From: Saccharofermentans sp.
GTDB taxonomy: Bacteria > Bacillota > Clostridia > Saccharofermentanales > Saccharofermentanaceae
DNA: 64,000 nucleotides
Reading direction: 5' to 3'
Assembly (NCBI GenBank): GCA_024403695.1
Contig: JAKSRI010000009.1
Span: forward strand, 1-64,000
Part shown: piece by piece, positions 17,854 through 26,717 of the stretch
Numbering within the stretch: the stretch's first letter is position 1
Layout: every line of letters starts with the position of its first letter
Translations under genes and position numbers: made by a program
The notes under the pieces: model-generated
The model's input: the letters and a program-made list of their open reading frames with translations, nothing else
What the model was told of the DNA's origin: nothing
Databases searched by the model: none

Positions 17854-17880
17854 TATAATTGACATTAGGGGATATATCCC
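17854..17880 (+). promoter_or_regulatory. -10 box and GGGATATATCCC palindrome before DUF4160 gene
   Basis: TATAAT at 17854-17859 has no convincing -35, although a TAGTAAG stretch precedes it. A perfect 12-bp palindrome GGGATATATCCC lies at 17869-17880, about where transcription would start. The second gene of the operon encodes an HTH, so this could be an autoregulatory operator. Confidence 0.45.
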
Positions 17881-17904
17881 ATATTATGAAGGAGGATAAT
17901 TATT

Positions 17905-18123
17905 GTGATGTATTTTAGGGATAAGGAACATAATCCACCACATATACATGCAATTACCAAAGACTTTGATGCACCATTTCTCATTTCGACTGGAGAAATT
18001 ATGGAGGGCTATTTCCCTAAGAAATCAGCCGCATTAGTTAAGAAATTTGTATTGAACTATAAATGTGAATTGGAGGAAATGTGGGAGACGGAAAAGTATA
18101 TTAAACTTCCACCATTAGTATGA
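17905..18123 (+). CDS. DUF4160 domain protein
   Basis: This 72-residue protein carries the DUF4160 signature MYFRDKEHNPPHIHA near its N-terminus. Family members usually have about 12 more residues before this motif, so the protein is slightly short. GTG at 17905 (nine bases after GGAGG) and ATG at 17908 are both possible starts. The stop overlaps the ATG of the next gene by three bases. DUF4160 and DUF2442 genes are often paired and are suspected toxin-antitoxin-like modules, without established activity. Confidence 0.8.
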   Translation: MMYFRDKEHNPPHIHAITKDFDAPFLISTGEIMEGYFPKKSAALVKKFVLNYKCELEEMWETEKYIKLPPLV

Positions 18124-18611
18124 TGCATCATAAAGCTGTAGAAGTTGAATTTAAAGAAAATACCGTGCTTGAAGTAAAGTTTCAGACAGGAGAAGTGAAG
18201 TCTTATGATATGGCGTTGTTGTTTGAGAAACACGTTTCTTTGCAGGCTTTGCAAAACCGTAACTTATTTTTGGCGGGTAGGCTCTGTGGTTCATCTGGAA
18301 TATATTGGAATGATGATTTGGATATAGACGTTGAGACTATCTATGAGGACGGTACAACTATTCGAATTGATAGTGATGTATTACCATTTGGCGATGCTTT
18401 ATGCAAAGCGAGAGCAAGAGCTGAGTTATCTCAGAAAAAGTTATCTGTTTTAACGGGTATCGACCAATCTGACATCTCGAAGATTGAACGTGGAATTGCT
18501 AATCCATCTGTAGGTACACTTAATCGTATCGCCAAGGCGATGGGATGTTCATTAGTAGTGGATTTTATTTTTGAAGAATCACAAGATGGTCACAAGTCTT
18601 CTGTACTATAA
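18120..18611 (+). CDS. DUF2442 domain fused to XRE-family helix-turn-helix
   Basis: The 163-residue protein has an N-terminal DUF2442 region, including the VEFKENTVLEVKFQTGEVKSYD stretch (split here by its conserved acidic-aromatic pattern) and IYWNDDLDIDVETIYEDG. It ends with a Cro/C1-type HTH (LSQKKLSVLTGIDQSDISKIERG, seen as QKKLSVLTGI then SDISKIERG). It is translated in overlap with the DUF4160 gene, so the pair is one unit. The HTH part suggests DNA binding and autoregulation, perhaps at the GGGATATATCCC palindrome. A toxin-antitoxin role is a hypothesis only. Confidence 0.8.
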   Translation: MMHHKAVEVEFKENTVLEVKFQTGEVKSYDMALLFEKHVSLQALQNRNLFLAGRLCGSSGIYWNDDLDIDVETIYEDGTTIRIDSDVLPFGDALCKARARAELSQKKLSVLTGIDQSDISKIERGIANPSVGTLNRIAKAMGCSLVVDFIFEESQDGHKSSVL

Positions 18612-18630
18612 AGTCGTAAGGAGGTGCTTT

Positions 18631-19302
18631 ATGATACACAAATATTTAATTGTTGAAGATTCAACTATGATTCGCGAAGGTGTATGTGAGTACTTCGAGA
18701 TGACGAGCCAAGGTTCAGTAACGATGGATCAGGCTGCTACAGGTACAGAAGGATTGAATAAGATAAGGGAAAACAAATATGATCTTGTTATTCTGGATAT
18801 TATGCTTCCAGGTGCATCAGGATTCGATATTTGTAAGGAACTTCGTAAGACTAGTGATTGTCCTGTATTCTTTCTTACAGCTCTCGGAAATGAAGAGAAT
18901 ATTCTCAAAGGCTATGAGATTGGCGGCGACGATTATATAGTTAAACCTTTTTCTGTTAAAGAACTCTACTGTAAGGTTGAAGCTTTAGTTAGTAGATTAA
19001 AGTCTCAGGAAGTGAAGTCTATTAAGATGGATGAGTTGGAACTTAATCCATATACCATGCAGGTTTTTGTAGATGGACAGGAGGTGGAACTTTCTCCTAA
19101 GGAGTACTTTATCCTTAAGCTCTTTATGGAAAATAAGGGGCAGGTATTCAGTAGAGAGTCCATTATTAATCTAGTGTGGGAATATGACTTTGACGGTACT
19201 GATCGCGTAGTAGACAGCCAGATTAAGAAACTTCGTAAACACCTTGGCACTTCAGGCAATAGAATAGTTACGCTCTTTGGACGTGGCTATAAGATTCAGT
19301 GA
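18631..19302 (+). CDS. OmpR/PhoB-family response regulator
   Basis: The 223-residue regulator has a receiver domain (phospho-acceptor Asp in LVILDIMLPGASG, conserved Thr and Lys in FLTALG and YIVKPFSV) and a C-terminal winged helix (SPKEYFILKLF, then DSQIKKLRKHLG and FGRGYKI). The ATG at 18631 follows AAGGAGG by six bases; an in-frame start at 18571 would lie inside the upstream gene and is not needed. It is followed by its kinase at 19313. The signal and targets are unknown. Confidence 0.92.
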   Translation: MIHKYLIVEDSTMIREGVCEYFEMTSQGSVTMDQAATGTEGLNKIRENKYDLVILDIMLPGASGFDICKELRKTSDCPVFFLTALGNEENILKGYEIGGDDYIVKPFSVKELYCKVEALVSRLKSQEVKSIKMDELELNPYTMQVFVDGQEVELSPKEYFILKLFMENKGQVFSRESIINLVWEYDFDGTDRVVDSQIKKLRKHLGTSGNRIVTLFGRGYKIQ

Positions 19303-19312
19303 GGTGATAGAA

Positions 19313-20878
19313 GTGTTAAAATGTAAACCGAAGACAATTAAGAAACCAAAGAAATCTGTGATATTCGCGAAGACGTTCATAGTTATTTTTCTGGCATACT
19401 GGCTATTATTTGGAATCTTTTATGAGCAGATAGTAAATCTGTTGCATTATCACAGTCAGTATTTAAGAGATAATATTAATCTGCTTTATCCGCATGTAAG
19501 AGACTCAATCGAGAATGATGGAGTAATTGATGATGAAGAGTATATTCAACTTGTGAATAAGACCATCACACTTTCTAATCAAGGAACTCCAGTGGTTATT
19601 AAAGTTGATGACAACGTTATATTCTCATCTGAGAATAAGTTTGTCGGGATTATAGCAAATGAAGATGAACCTAATAATCGTCACATTGTGTATATGGACT
19701 GGGATGAAAATCTTAATAATCAGTACACTAAGGCTCTAGGATACTGTGACAATTTCTTTGAGTGGAAATTTTTAGGAAGAAATATGTATTCACTAAGTGT
19801 TGAGACAGGTTATGTAAATTATGAGACCAAAGAATTTTATCCTGCCAAAGTCAGGGTGTATTTTGAAAGATTATTACTACTCAATGAACAATTGCCTGAA
19901 TTAGTAGAAACTATCGATCTGACGCCTAAGGACATGTCCTTGGTTGAAGGCTTTACATATGTGAAGAATATTAATGGTGATTCATATTTTGATGGCGATG
20001 ATATTTTTTTCTTTTCTATATGTGGCGGGATAAGGAATCCTGGATATGATGAAGTAACATGGGATTTTGATACTGGTTTGCATCATTATGAAATTGAGTA
20101 TGACAAGACTGTTATTGAAATATTAGATTCGGGTACAAGAACTATATTTATTACAGTATCTGCTCTCATTGTATTATTTCTTACGGTGGTAATTAGTGCG
20201 TTCCAGTATCTTAAGGCTAAGTCTATTTACGAGATTTTTGATTATCGCCGTAAGACAACTGCCTCTATGGCTCATGATTTTAAGACACCGCTTGCAATTG
20301 CATCCGTATATGTGGATAACTTTATGGCGTCAGTTGATAGCAATCCAGAAAATGCTAAGAAGCATGCTGAAAAGATAAGTTATAGTGTTAATTATCTGAA
20401 CTCTCTTGTTAATGACATCCTGAAGTTCTCTAATAGTGAGGATTCTGTGAAGAAACTTAAGAAGGAAGATGTTTTTGTTAAGGCATCTTTCGAGAGTTAT
20501 TTCGCGAAAGTTTCTGCTAACCTTGAAGATAACAAGATGACTTATGAGGTAACTGGCGATAGTGTCCGTAAGGTAGATAAAGAACTTTGGAATCAGGCCA
20601 TGGCAAACATTGTTGATAATGCAGTTAAGTATGGGTCTAGAGAGGGTAAGATTGTTGTCAGTCTTTCGGACAAAGAAATAAGGGTTACTAACCCTGTTGA
20701 CGTGCCTGTTGAGAATGTGCAATCGCTGGTGGAGCCTTTCGTAAAGGGTGATAACTCTAGAGGTGAAAATAGCGGTAGTGGTCTGGGTCTCGCCATCGCT
20801 GAAAATAACCTTGCCAGAATGGGATATAAATTAACTGTGGAGTGTATCGGTAACGCCTTTTCTGTTAAAATAAACTAA
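19313..20878 (+). CDS. Sensor histidine kinase
   Basis: The 521-residue kinase has a transmembrane helix near residues 15-35, a long extracytoplasmic sensor region, a second helix near residues 285-310 and a cytoplasmic kinase core. The H-box is SMAHDFKTPLAI, the N-box NIVDNAVKYGS and the G-box NSGSGLGLAIAE. No HAMP domain is evident between the second helix and the H-box. GTG at 19313 follows GAGGTG by six bases and is preferred over the in-frame start at 19277 inside the regulator gene. It should phosphorylate the response regulator at 18631. Confidence 0.9.
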   Translation: MLKCKPKTIKKPKKSVIFAKTFIVIFLAYWLLFGIFYEQIVNLLHYHSQYLRDNINLLYPHVRDSIENDGVIDDEEYIQLVNKTITLSNQGTPVVIKVDDNVIFSSENKFVGIIANEDEPNNRHIVYMDWDENLNNQYTKALGYCDNFFEWKFLGRNMYSLSVETGYVNYETKEFYPAKVRVYFERLLLLNEQLPELVETIDLTPKDMSLVEGFTYVKNINGDSYFDGDDIFFFSICGGIRNPGYDEVTWDFDTGLHHYEIEYDKTVIEILDSGTRTIFITVSALIVLFLTVVISAFQYLKAKSIYEIFDYRRKTTASMAHDFKTPLAIASVYVDNFMASVDSNPENAKKHAEKISYSVNYLNSLVNDILKFSNSEDSVKKLKKEDVFVKASFESYFAKVSANLEDNKMTYEVTGDSVRKVDKELWNQAMANIVDNAVKYGSREGKIVVSLSDKEIRVTNPVDVPVENVQSLVEPFVKGDNSRGENSGSGLGLAIAENNLARMGYKLTVECIGNAFSVKIN

Positions 20879-20898
20879 AATGGACAGGGAGGCACTTT

Positions 20899-21699
20899 AT
20901 GGCTTACGAATTTAATGTTGAAGAACAGGCTAAGAAATGTGTCGAGTGGGCACGCGATTATATGAACGCTGTTAATCCAAATGGTGTGGCAGTAATCGGT
21001 ATCTCAGGTGGTAAGGATAGTTCCGTAGTTGCAGCTATTATGACAGCAGCTCTCGGTAAGGAAAGAGTTCTTGGTGTAATGCTTCCAAATGGTAAGCAGG
21101 TTGATATCCACGACAGTAAGACGCTCATTAACCATCTTGGTATTCCTAATCTCGAGGTTAATATTTCAGATGCTGTTACTGGTCTGACTAACGAGCTTAA
21201 GAATGTGATGAATGTTGAGACATTTAATCAGGGTTATCTCACTAATACTCCAGCAAGAATTCGTATGACAACATTGTTCGGTATCGCTGCACAGATTGGT
21301 AACGGTTTTGTTATTAACACATGTAATCGAAGCGAGGATGCTGTTGGATATTCCACATTGTTTGGTGACAACGCTGGTACATTCTCTCCAGTTGCTCGTC
21401 TTACTACTGAGGAGGTTATAGCTATCGGTGATTATCTCGGTCTCCCAAGTGAGCTTACTCATAAGATGCCTACAGATGGTATGAGTCTTAACACAGATGG
21501 AACACTTATGGGTGACGAGGCTAAGCTCGGTGTTACATATCATGAGATTAATACAATTATCAGAACAGGTGAGAAGACACCTAATTACGATAAGGTTATG
21601 AAGCTCTATAAGGGTAGCAAGTTTAAGCTCGACATCGTAAGAATGCCTTGCTATAATCCAGAACTTCCTGATTATTTCTTGGAGAATTACGGTCTCTGA
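20899..21699 (+). CDS. nadE: Ammonia-dependent NAD+ synthetase
   Basis: The 266-residue enzyme carries the PP-loop ATP pyrophosphatase motif GISGGKDSS and conserved downstream segments (TPARIRMTTLFGIA, TCNRSEDAVGYSTLFGD, HKMPTDG). It amidates nicotinic acid adenine dinucleotide to NAD+. It lacks the N-terminal glutaminase domain, so it must use ammonia directly. GGGAGG lies before the ATG. It is followed by a terminator and then by the TIR gene, and a nicotinate phosphoribosyltransferase gene lies 7 kb away, so two NAD-salvage steps are in the window. Confidence 0.93.
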   Translation: MAYEFNVEEQAKKCVEWARDYMNAVNPNGVAVIGISGGKDSSVVAAIMTAALGKERVLGVMLPNGKQVDIHDSKTLINHLGIPNLEVNISDAVTGLTNELKNVMNVETFNQGYLTNTPARIRMTTLFGIAAQIGNGFVINTCNRSEDAVGYSTLFGDNAGTFSPVARLTTEEVIAIGDYLGLPSELTHKMPTDGMSLNTDGTLMGDEAKLGVTYHEINTIIRTGEKTPNYDKVMKLYKGSKFKLDIVRMPCYNPELPDYFLENYGL

Positions 21700-21727
21700 T
21701 AATAGATTGAAAAAATAACAAAAATAT

Positions 21728-21765
21728 ACTGTCTCATTCTTAAACCAAGGGTGAGACAGTTTTTA
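21728..21765 (+). terminator. Intrinsic terminator after nadE
   Basis: ACTGTCTCA and TGAGACAGT arms with a 15-base loop, followed by a T-run. Confidence 0.8.
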
Positions 21766-21829
21766 TTTACGGGAGAATCTATTATATAATATAAATTAGT
21801 ATAGTGTGGAGTAGTATTTGGAGGTTTGT

Positions 21830-24800
21830 ATGATCGATCATTACAATGCATTCATATCTTATAAACATGCAGAACTTGATAATAAGATAGCAGAGCATGT
21901 TCAGAAGAAACTGGAACATTTTCATATTCCTGCCAAGATTCAGAAGCAGACAGGTAAAAAGAAGATTGAGCGTGTTTTCCGTGATAAGGACGAACTTCCT
22001 ATTACAAGTGATCTTACTGAGACTATCTCCTATGCGCTGGAACATGCAGATTACCTCATTGTAATTTGCTCTACTAATACTAAGAAATCTATTTGGGTAA
22101 AAAGAGAGATTGAGTTTTTCCTTAAGACTCACGATCGTAGCCGCATCCTTACGGTTTTGTGCGATGGTGAACCATATGATGTTATCCCTGAGGAACTTAC
22201 TACCCAGGAGAAAACGGTTATTGATGAGAATGGAAAAGAGGTAACTATCACCACCAGCATGGAGCCACTTTCATGCGATTACAGAGAGGGCCTTCGTAAG
22301 GGGGATAAGGAAGAGTTACCACGTCTTGCTAGTGCGATTATTGGTTGTTCCTATGACGAGCTTATGAATCGTCGCCGTCAGTATAAAACACGACAGATGG
22401 TGCTTATTTTCTCTCTCGTTATTTCTATGCTTATTGCGCTTGGTTCTTACTTCTTCTGGACTTACAGGAAAATCCAGGACAGCCTTAAGGCGGCGAGAAT
22501 CAGTCAGGCGCGTTACTACGCAGGTGAGTCCGAGAGACTTCTTGAACAGGATCAGAGGATTAAGGCGATTCAGTTGGCCTTGATGGCACTTCCTAGTGAG
22601 GAGAATCCTGACTGTCCAATTATTCCAGAAGCGCAGCGTGCGCTTACCGACTCAGTATCAGCTTATGTTACAGAAAGCACGCTTAATCCAGGTGCTGTAT
22701 GGAGTTACTCTATGAGCAGTAATATTAATGCTTTTGAGGTATCTCCTAATGACAAGTATCTTGCTGGTCGAGATGACTCTGAGAATATTTATGTCTGGGA
22801 TATGGAGACCAAACAGCCAATTATGCAGTTGGGAGCACAGCCGGTTAAGTCTTTGCGTATATTGTTTGCAAATGATGATACTTTTGTGGTTGTTTATCCA
22901 ACTAAGGTGAGAGCTTATGACGTAACATCAGGAAAAATGAAATGGGAAACTCCAGGTTATTATGGTATTCATCATTCTAGAGCGCCTATAAGTGAAGATG
23001 GAAAATATCTTATTCTTACAGACGATATTGATGGTGTTGCGTATATTGATATAGCAACCGGAAATGTTGATAAAAACTATGATTATGACTTTAAGTCATT
23101 TGATATTGCAGGCTTCAGTCCGTTTGTTGCGTATCCTAATGCCAAGCTTACAAAGTATATAACTCTTGGAAGTGCATATGAGGGAGAGGGTGGAACCTAC
23201 TGCCATATAGTTGGTGTTGTTGATACCACTACAGGTGAAGAAACTTTAGTAGGAATATATAATATGGTTTCTTATGATGTTGAGTGGATAAGTGAGGATA
23301 AGGCCGTTATTGCCTTGCTTAATGACTATAACACCCATTATGTCGGTACCGACGCTGCTTACATAGCTAAGGATACTTGTGAATTGATGTGTATCGATGT
23401 TAATACCGGAGAGGTGCTTTGGAATTCCCAAACAGAATATACAGGTGATATTGGTTTCTTCGGCTTGTTTGAATTCGTTTCCAACGACAAAATTGCTCTG
23501 GTTTGTGGAGATAACTATCAGGTATTTGATCTTAAGAATGGAACTGAAGTTGTAAATTGTCAGATGACATCTGCTATCGCTGGTATTGCAGATCGACATG
23601 ATTCAGGTCAGCCTATGATTATAACAGCTGATGGTAAAGTATCTCTTGCAAATGAGACATATAGTCCAGGTTGTTATTATACATACGATGTTTTGCCAGA
23701 TGATTTGATTATGGCAGAAGTTCATGACGTGCTTTATCTGGTTCAGAGAAACAGCAATGAGATTCTTCTTTTTGACTTTAATGTTTATGATGAAAACTGG
23801 AATTGTATTTCTGATGAAAAGATTCCTATTGCAACTAATAGCGAAGATGTTCAGTATACGGTGGAAGACGGAGTAGTTGTAGTAGTATCTAGCGAAGAGA
23901 ACATTGTAGATGTTTACGACGTTAATTCTGATAAAAAACTAGCTCATGTTGATATGGATGATTTTTATCCGGATCAGATTTCTTACCCAATATATGATGT
24001 TTTGGGCGTGGTTGATGGTAAGGCATACTTTTCTTTTTACTGTTGGGGAATAAGCGTAGTAGCATCTATCGATTGTGATACTGGAAAATACAAAGAAATA
24101 TTTGTAGATACAGAAAGTTTTTATAGAGATTATAAGGCTAAGTTATGTGGTAATATCATTTCCTACATAGTCTCTCAGGACAGGGATGGTACTTCTATTG
24201 GTCTGTATGATACTAGCTCCGGAAAGACAAAGACTGTAGAGCTAGATTCCATAGAGATGGAAAACAATTATAGTGCCAAGTACTTCATACCTGTTTATTT
24301 TAGTGATATAAATTCGATTTTCTACGTTAATGAAGATGGTAAAAATCTGCTCTACAATGTGGAAACCAAAAAACAGAGCAAATTTGATATGCCTGATGAA
24401 TGGCAGAGAACTAATGTAGTGGCAGTGTCACCTGAAGGAGATTTGTGCCTAGCTGATAATTCAAGAATTGCAGTATTTGATCAGAAGGGTAATCTGAAAA
24501 ATACTATTATCTGCAATCAGGGTTCAGTTAATTGTATTGATTTCTATACTCCTGCCAAATCCAAAGAGTCAGTTATGTTGGCTTCCACAACAGCTGGATT
24601 TTTGTGCAGATACAGTACTTCTGATTATAGTTCAATTGGATCTAATAAGATGGTTGCTTTTGAAGAAGGCAATTACGAAGTAAAAATGAATTTTGATATT
24701 GATAGAAATTATTTGTACATAAATTCAAAGACAACTATGAGTATGATTGATATGAGTAGTTGGTATGAAGTTTCAGTAATTAACTCTGCTATAGGTCACT

Positions 24801-24964
24801 GTAACGAGACGGATAAGATTTATACAATATCAACCACTGATGGAAAGCGATATGGAGTAGGATATTTTAAGCACTATACTATTGATGAGCTTATTCAGAT
24901 GGGTAAGAACATCTTAGGTGATTATCAGTTCTCCGATGAAGAGAAGGCATCATACGGTGGATAA
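21830..24964 (+). CDS. TIR-domain membrane protein with C-terminal propeller-like region
   Basis: The 1044-residue protein opens with a TIR domain (residues 1-130). NAFISYKHAE is the first strand, and SIWVKREIEFF holds the likely catalytic Glu93 seen in NAD-cleaving TIRs. One transmembrane helix lies at about residues 190-211. A linker coiled region and about 750 residues of WD40/PQQ-like repeats follow (WDMETK, YDVTSGKMKWE, IDVNTGEVLWNSQ). If the TIR is cytoplasmic, the propeller is outside the cell and could be a sensor. GGAGG precedes ATG 21830; the in-frame TTG at 21818 overlaps that site. The propeller half is visibly AT-richer than neighbouring housekeeping genes. The function is unknown; NADase signalling or defence is possible but not shown. 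Confidence 0.82.
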   Translation: MIDHYNAFISYKHAELDNKIAEHVQKKLEHFHIPAKIQKQTGKKKIERVFRDKDELPITSDLTETISYALEHADYLIVICSTNTKKSIWVKREIEFFLKTHDRSRILTVLCDGEPYDVIPEELTTQEKTVIDENGKEVTITTSMEPLSCDYREGLRKGDKEELPRLASAIIGCSYDELMNRRRQYKTRQMVLIFSLVISMLIALGSYFFWTYRKIQDSLKAARISQARYYAGESERLLEQDQRIKAIQLALMALPSEENPDCPIIPEAQRALTDSVSAYVTESTLNPGAVWSYSMSSNINAFEVSPNDKYLAGRDDSENIYVWDMETKQPIMQLGAQPVKSLRILFANDDTFVVVYPTKVRAYDVTSGKMKWETPGYYGIHHSRAPISEDGKYLILTDDIDGVAYIDIATGNVDKNYDYDFKSFDIAGFSPFVAYPNAKLTKYITLGSAYEGEGGTYCHIVGVVDTTTGEETLVGIYNMVSYDVEWISEDKAVIALLNDYNTHYVGTDAAYIAKDTCELMCIDVNTGEVLWNSQTEYTGDIGFFGLFEFVSNDKIALVCGDNYQVFDLKNGTEVVNCQMTSAIAGIADRHDSGQPMIITADGKVSLANETYSPGCYYTYDVLPDDLIMAEVHDVLYLVQRNSNEILLFDFNVYDENWNCISDEKIPIATNSEDVQYTVEDGVVVVVSSEENIVDVYDVNSDKKLAHVDMDDFYPDQISYPIYDVLGVVDGKAYFSFYCWGISVVASIDCDTGKYKEIFVDTESFYRDYKAKLCGNIISYIVSQDRDGTSIGLYDTSSGKTKTVELDSIEMENNYSAKYFIPVYFSDINSIFYVNEDGKNLLYNVETKKQSKFDMPDEWQRTNVVAVSPEGDLCLADNSRIAVFDQKGNLKNTIICNQGSVNCIDFYTPAKSKESVMLASTTAGFLCRYSTSDYSSIGSNKMVAFEEGNYEVKMNFDIDRNYLYINSKTTMSMIDMSSWYEVSVINSAIGHCNETDKIYTISTTDGKRYGVGYFKHYTIDELIQMGKNILGDYQFSDEEKASYGG

Positions 24965-24966
24965 AA

Positions 24967-25005
24967 ACAAGCGACTCTTTCAGTTTGAAGGAGTCGCTTT
25001 TAATT
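24967..25005. terminator. Bidirectional terminator between TIR and DHH genes
   Basis: AAGCGACTC and GAGTCGCTT arms (24969-24977, 24991-24999) are flanked by a T-rich tail on the plus strand and A-rich bases upstream, so both convergent genes can use it. Confidence 0.75.
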
Positions 25006-25028
25006 TGATTCTTTTGCGATTAGCACAA

Positions 25029-26510
25029 TCAGATTTCTTTATAAAGCATAGGGAAGATGTCCTTGTTTATGATGTAAATATCATGTGGATCATCTGGTCT
25101 TACTGCGATGTAATCTCCAGGAACACCTGTGTAATATTTCTCATCATCCCATGCAGTAAACAACTTGATAGTCTGATTAAGTGGCTGAGCAAGAATAGTT
25201 GACTTGGCAATAGCTGTGCAACTCTTGGCGTATGGCATAACGAATTTCTTCTCGCCAGTCTTTCTATTTCTGATGTTAGGCTCGTACTCATATTTACGTG
25301 TGTACTGGAAAGGCATCAGATTATAGCTTCTCTTAAGCTTCTCCTCAGTAATAGGATAAATCTCACCTTCGATACCAATCATGAGATATGTATCATCCTG
25401 GATGATAACATCGATGTCACCCTCCATTGTTCTGAGCTCAACCTCAGTTCCAATCTCGAATACTTCTGAGAGCTTTACTGTACCAACAACCTGCTCCTGC
25501 TTAGCATATTTCTTCATGTATTTTGTATCTACGATTGTGTCCTTAGCATAGAGTACAGAGAATTCCTCGTGGTACTCCTCGAGTCTGCCGATGATAAGGT
25601 CACGGGCAGGGATTCCGATAAGGTCAGGGATAATTGTTCCGCCAGCCTTACGAAGGTGACCGCCGCCACCACCGACATCCTTAGCGATATACTGCGCCAG
25701 CTCGTTGGCATGCACTTCCTTTGAACAGCTTCTTACAGAGTACTTAATCTCTTCAGGACTCTCATAGAAAGCTACGCAGATATCAACCTTATCAGTCTCC
25801 AAAGTGAAATCTGAAATAACACCAAGGATATTAGGATCACATGGTTCTGCCTGAACCAGCATAGTTTTTGAAGTGGAATAATACTTGTTATTAAGCATTG
25901 CTCGTCCAGTGATCTCTAACTCTTCAAGAGAGAAGTTGGAGTTGCTCATGAAGTCGATGATTGACTTGTTAATTGTGAGATCATCAACCATATCTCTGTC
26001 CATTGGGTGAGACATCTCTGAGAACTTATTAGTATCTGTATACAAACCATAGTAAAGGGCAGTGGAGAGGCTTCTATTATTATCAGTCTCCATTCCTTCT
26101 CCTTCCTCGATCATTGACCACAGGATTGTAGAACAGCTGCCGACGTTAGGTCTTACCTCGGAAAGTGGAGGGAGCTTGGAACAAATCTGATGGTGATCAA
26201 TTACAGCGACATTCTTCGCCTCAGTAGTTGTTACGTTACGCTGACCATACTGACAGTCAACAAGAACCAAGAGCTCAGGAACTTCATCAAAATCTGGCTC
26301 ATAGGAAATAGGGATATTAAGCTCCTGAATCATAATTACAAGATTGCTCTTTTTAATCTTATTACGTCCTCTGTAGATAAAACGGGATTTCTTTCCCACG
26401 GTGTCGAAATAGCACTTGAGTGCGTAACCAGATGCGAGTGCGTCTGCGTCAGGATTATCATGACACTGGATAACAATATTATTATAATCAAGCAAATCAG
26501 AAAGCTTCAT
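25029..26510 (-). CDS. DHH-family phosphoesterase with C-terminal extension
   Basis: The 493-residue protein has an N-terminal DHH domain (CHDNPDADALASG as motif I, VDCQYGQ, then IDHHQ as the DHH motif) and a DHHA1 domain ending in GGGGGHLRKAGG. An additional 160 residues of unknown type follow (about 330-493). DHH/DHHA1 proteins include nanoRNases, pAp phosphatases and cyclic dinucleotide phosphodiesterases. No GGDEF-like or PAS domain is present, so a GdpP type is unlikely. The exact substrate is unclear. It is a single-gene transcript convergent with the TIR gene. Confidence 0.85.
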   Translation of the reverse strand: MKLSDLLDYNNIVIQCHDNPDADALASGYALKCYFDTVGKKSRFIYRGRNKIKKSNLVIMIQELNIPISYEPDFDEVPELLVLVDCQYGQRNVTTTEAKNVAVIDHHQICSKLPPLSEVRPNVGSCSTILWSMIEEGEGMETDNNRSLSTALYYGLYTDTNKFSEMSHPMDRDMVDDLTINKSIIDFMSNSNFSLEELEITGRAMLNNKYYSTSKTMLVQAEPCDPNILGVISDFTLETDKVDICVAFYESPEEIKYSVRSCSKEVHANELAQYIAKDVGGGGGHLRKAGGTIIPDLIGIPARDLIIGRLEEYHEEFSVLYAKDTIVDTKYMKKYAKQEQVVGTVKLSEVFEIGTEVELRTMEGDIDVIIQDDTYLMIGIEGEIYPITEEKLKRSYNLMPFQYTRKYEYEPNIRNRKTGEKKFVMPYAKSCTAIAKSTILAQPLNQTIKLFTAWDDEKYYTGVPGDYIAVRPDDPHDIYIINKDIFPMLYKEI

Positions 26511-26558
26511 TAATGTACCCTACCTAATAAATATAATACTTATTTGATTATATCACGG

Positions 26559-26586
26559 TTGACATATAAATACCTCGTGGTACAAT
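26559..26586 (+). promoter_or_regulatory. Promoter of the queuosine transporter operon
   Basis: TTGACA (26559-26564), a 16-base spacer and TACAAT (26581-26586). Transcription would start near 26593 and leave a leader of about 125 nt. Confidence 0.6.
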
Positions 26587-26592
26587 TCACTT

Positions 26593-26700
26593 GTTCTTTT
26601 ATGAACCGGCAGTTCATTCGTACCTTCCTGCCGTTAAGCAAAACCGGGACCAGACAATTTGATTGTTTTTGGTTTGGGCTTTGTTTATACAAAGTCTTTT
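26593..26700 (+). promoter_or_regulatory. Structured leader before the queuosine precursor transporter
   Basis: The leader holds an ACCGGCAG...CTGCCGT hairpin (about 26606-26636) and a second weak hairpin CTTTGT/ACAAAG followed by a T-rich run just before the AGGAG site. The gene context (queuosine precursor uptake, QueF) is where preQ1 riboswitches are common. I could not match the preQ1-I consensus (a loop with the AAAAAACTA tail), so it stays unclassified. Confidence 0.35.
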
Positions 26701-26717
26701 TTATTAGGAGAAATCTT

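Noticed and set aside
26544-26717. N-terminal extension of the queuosine precursor transporter
   Set aside because: The extra residues overlap the promoter and leader and lack the family pattern; ATG 26718 has an AGGAG site.
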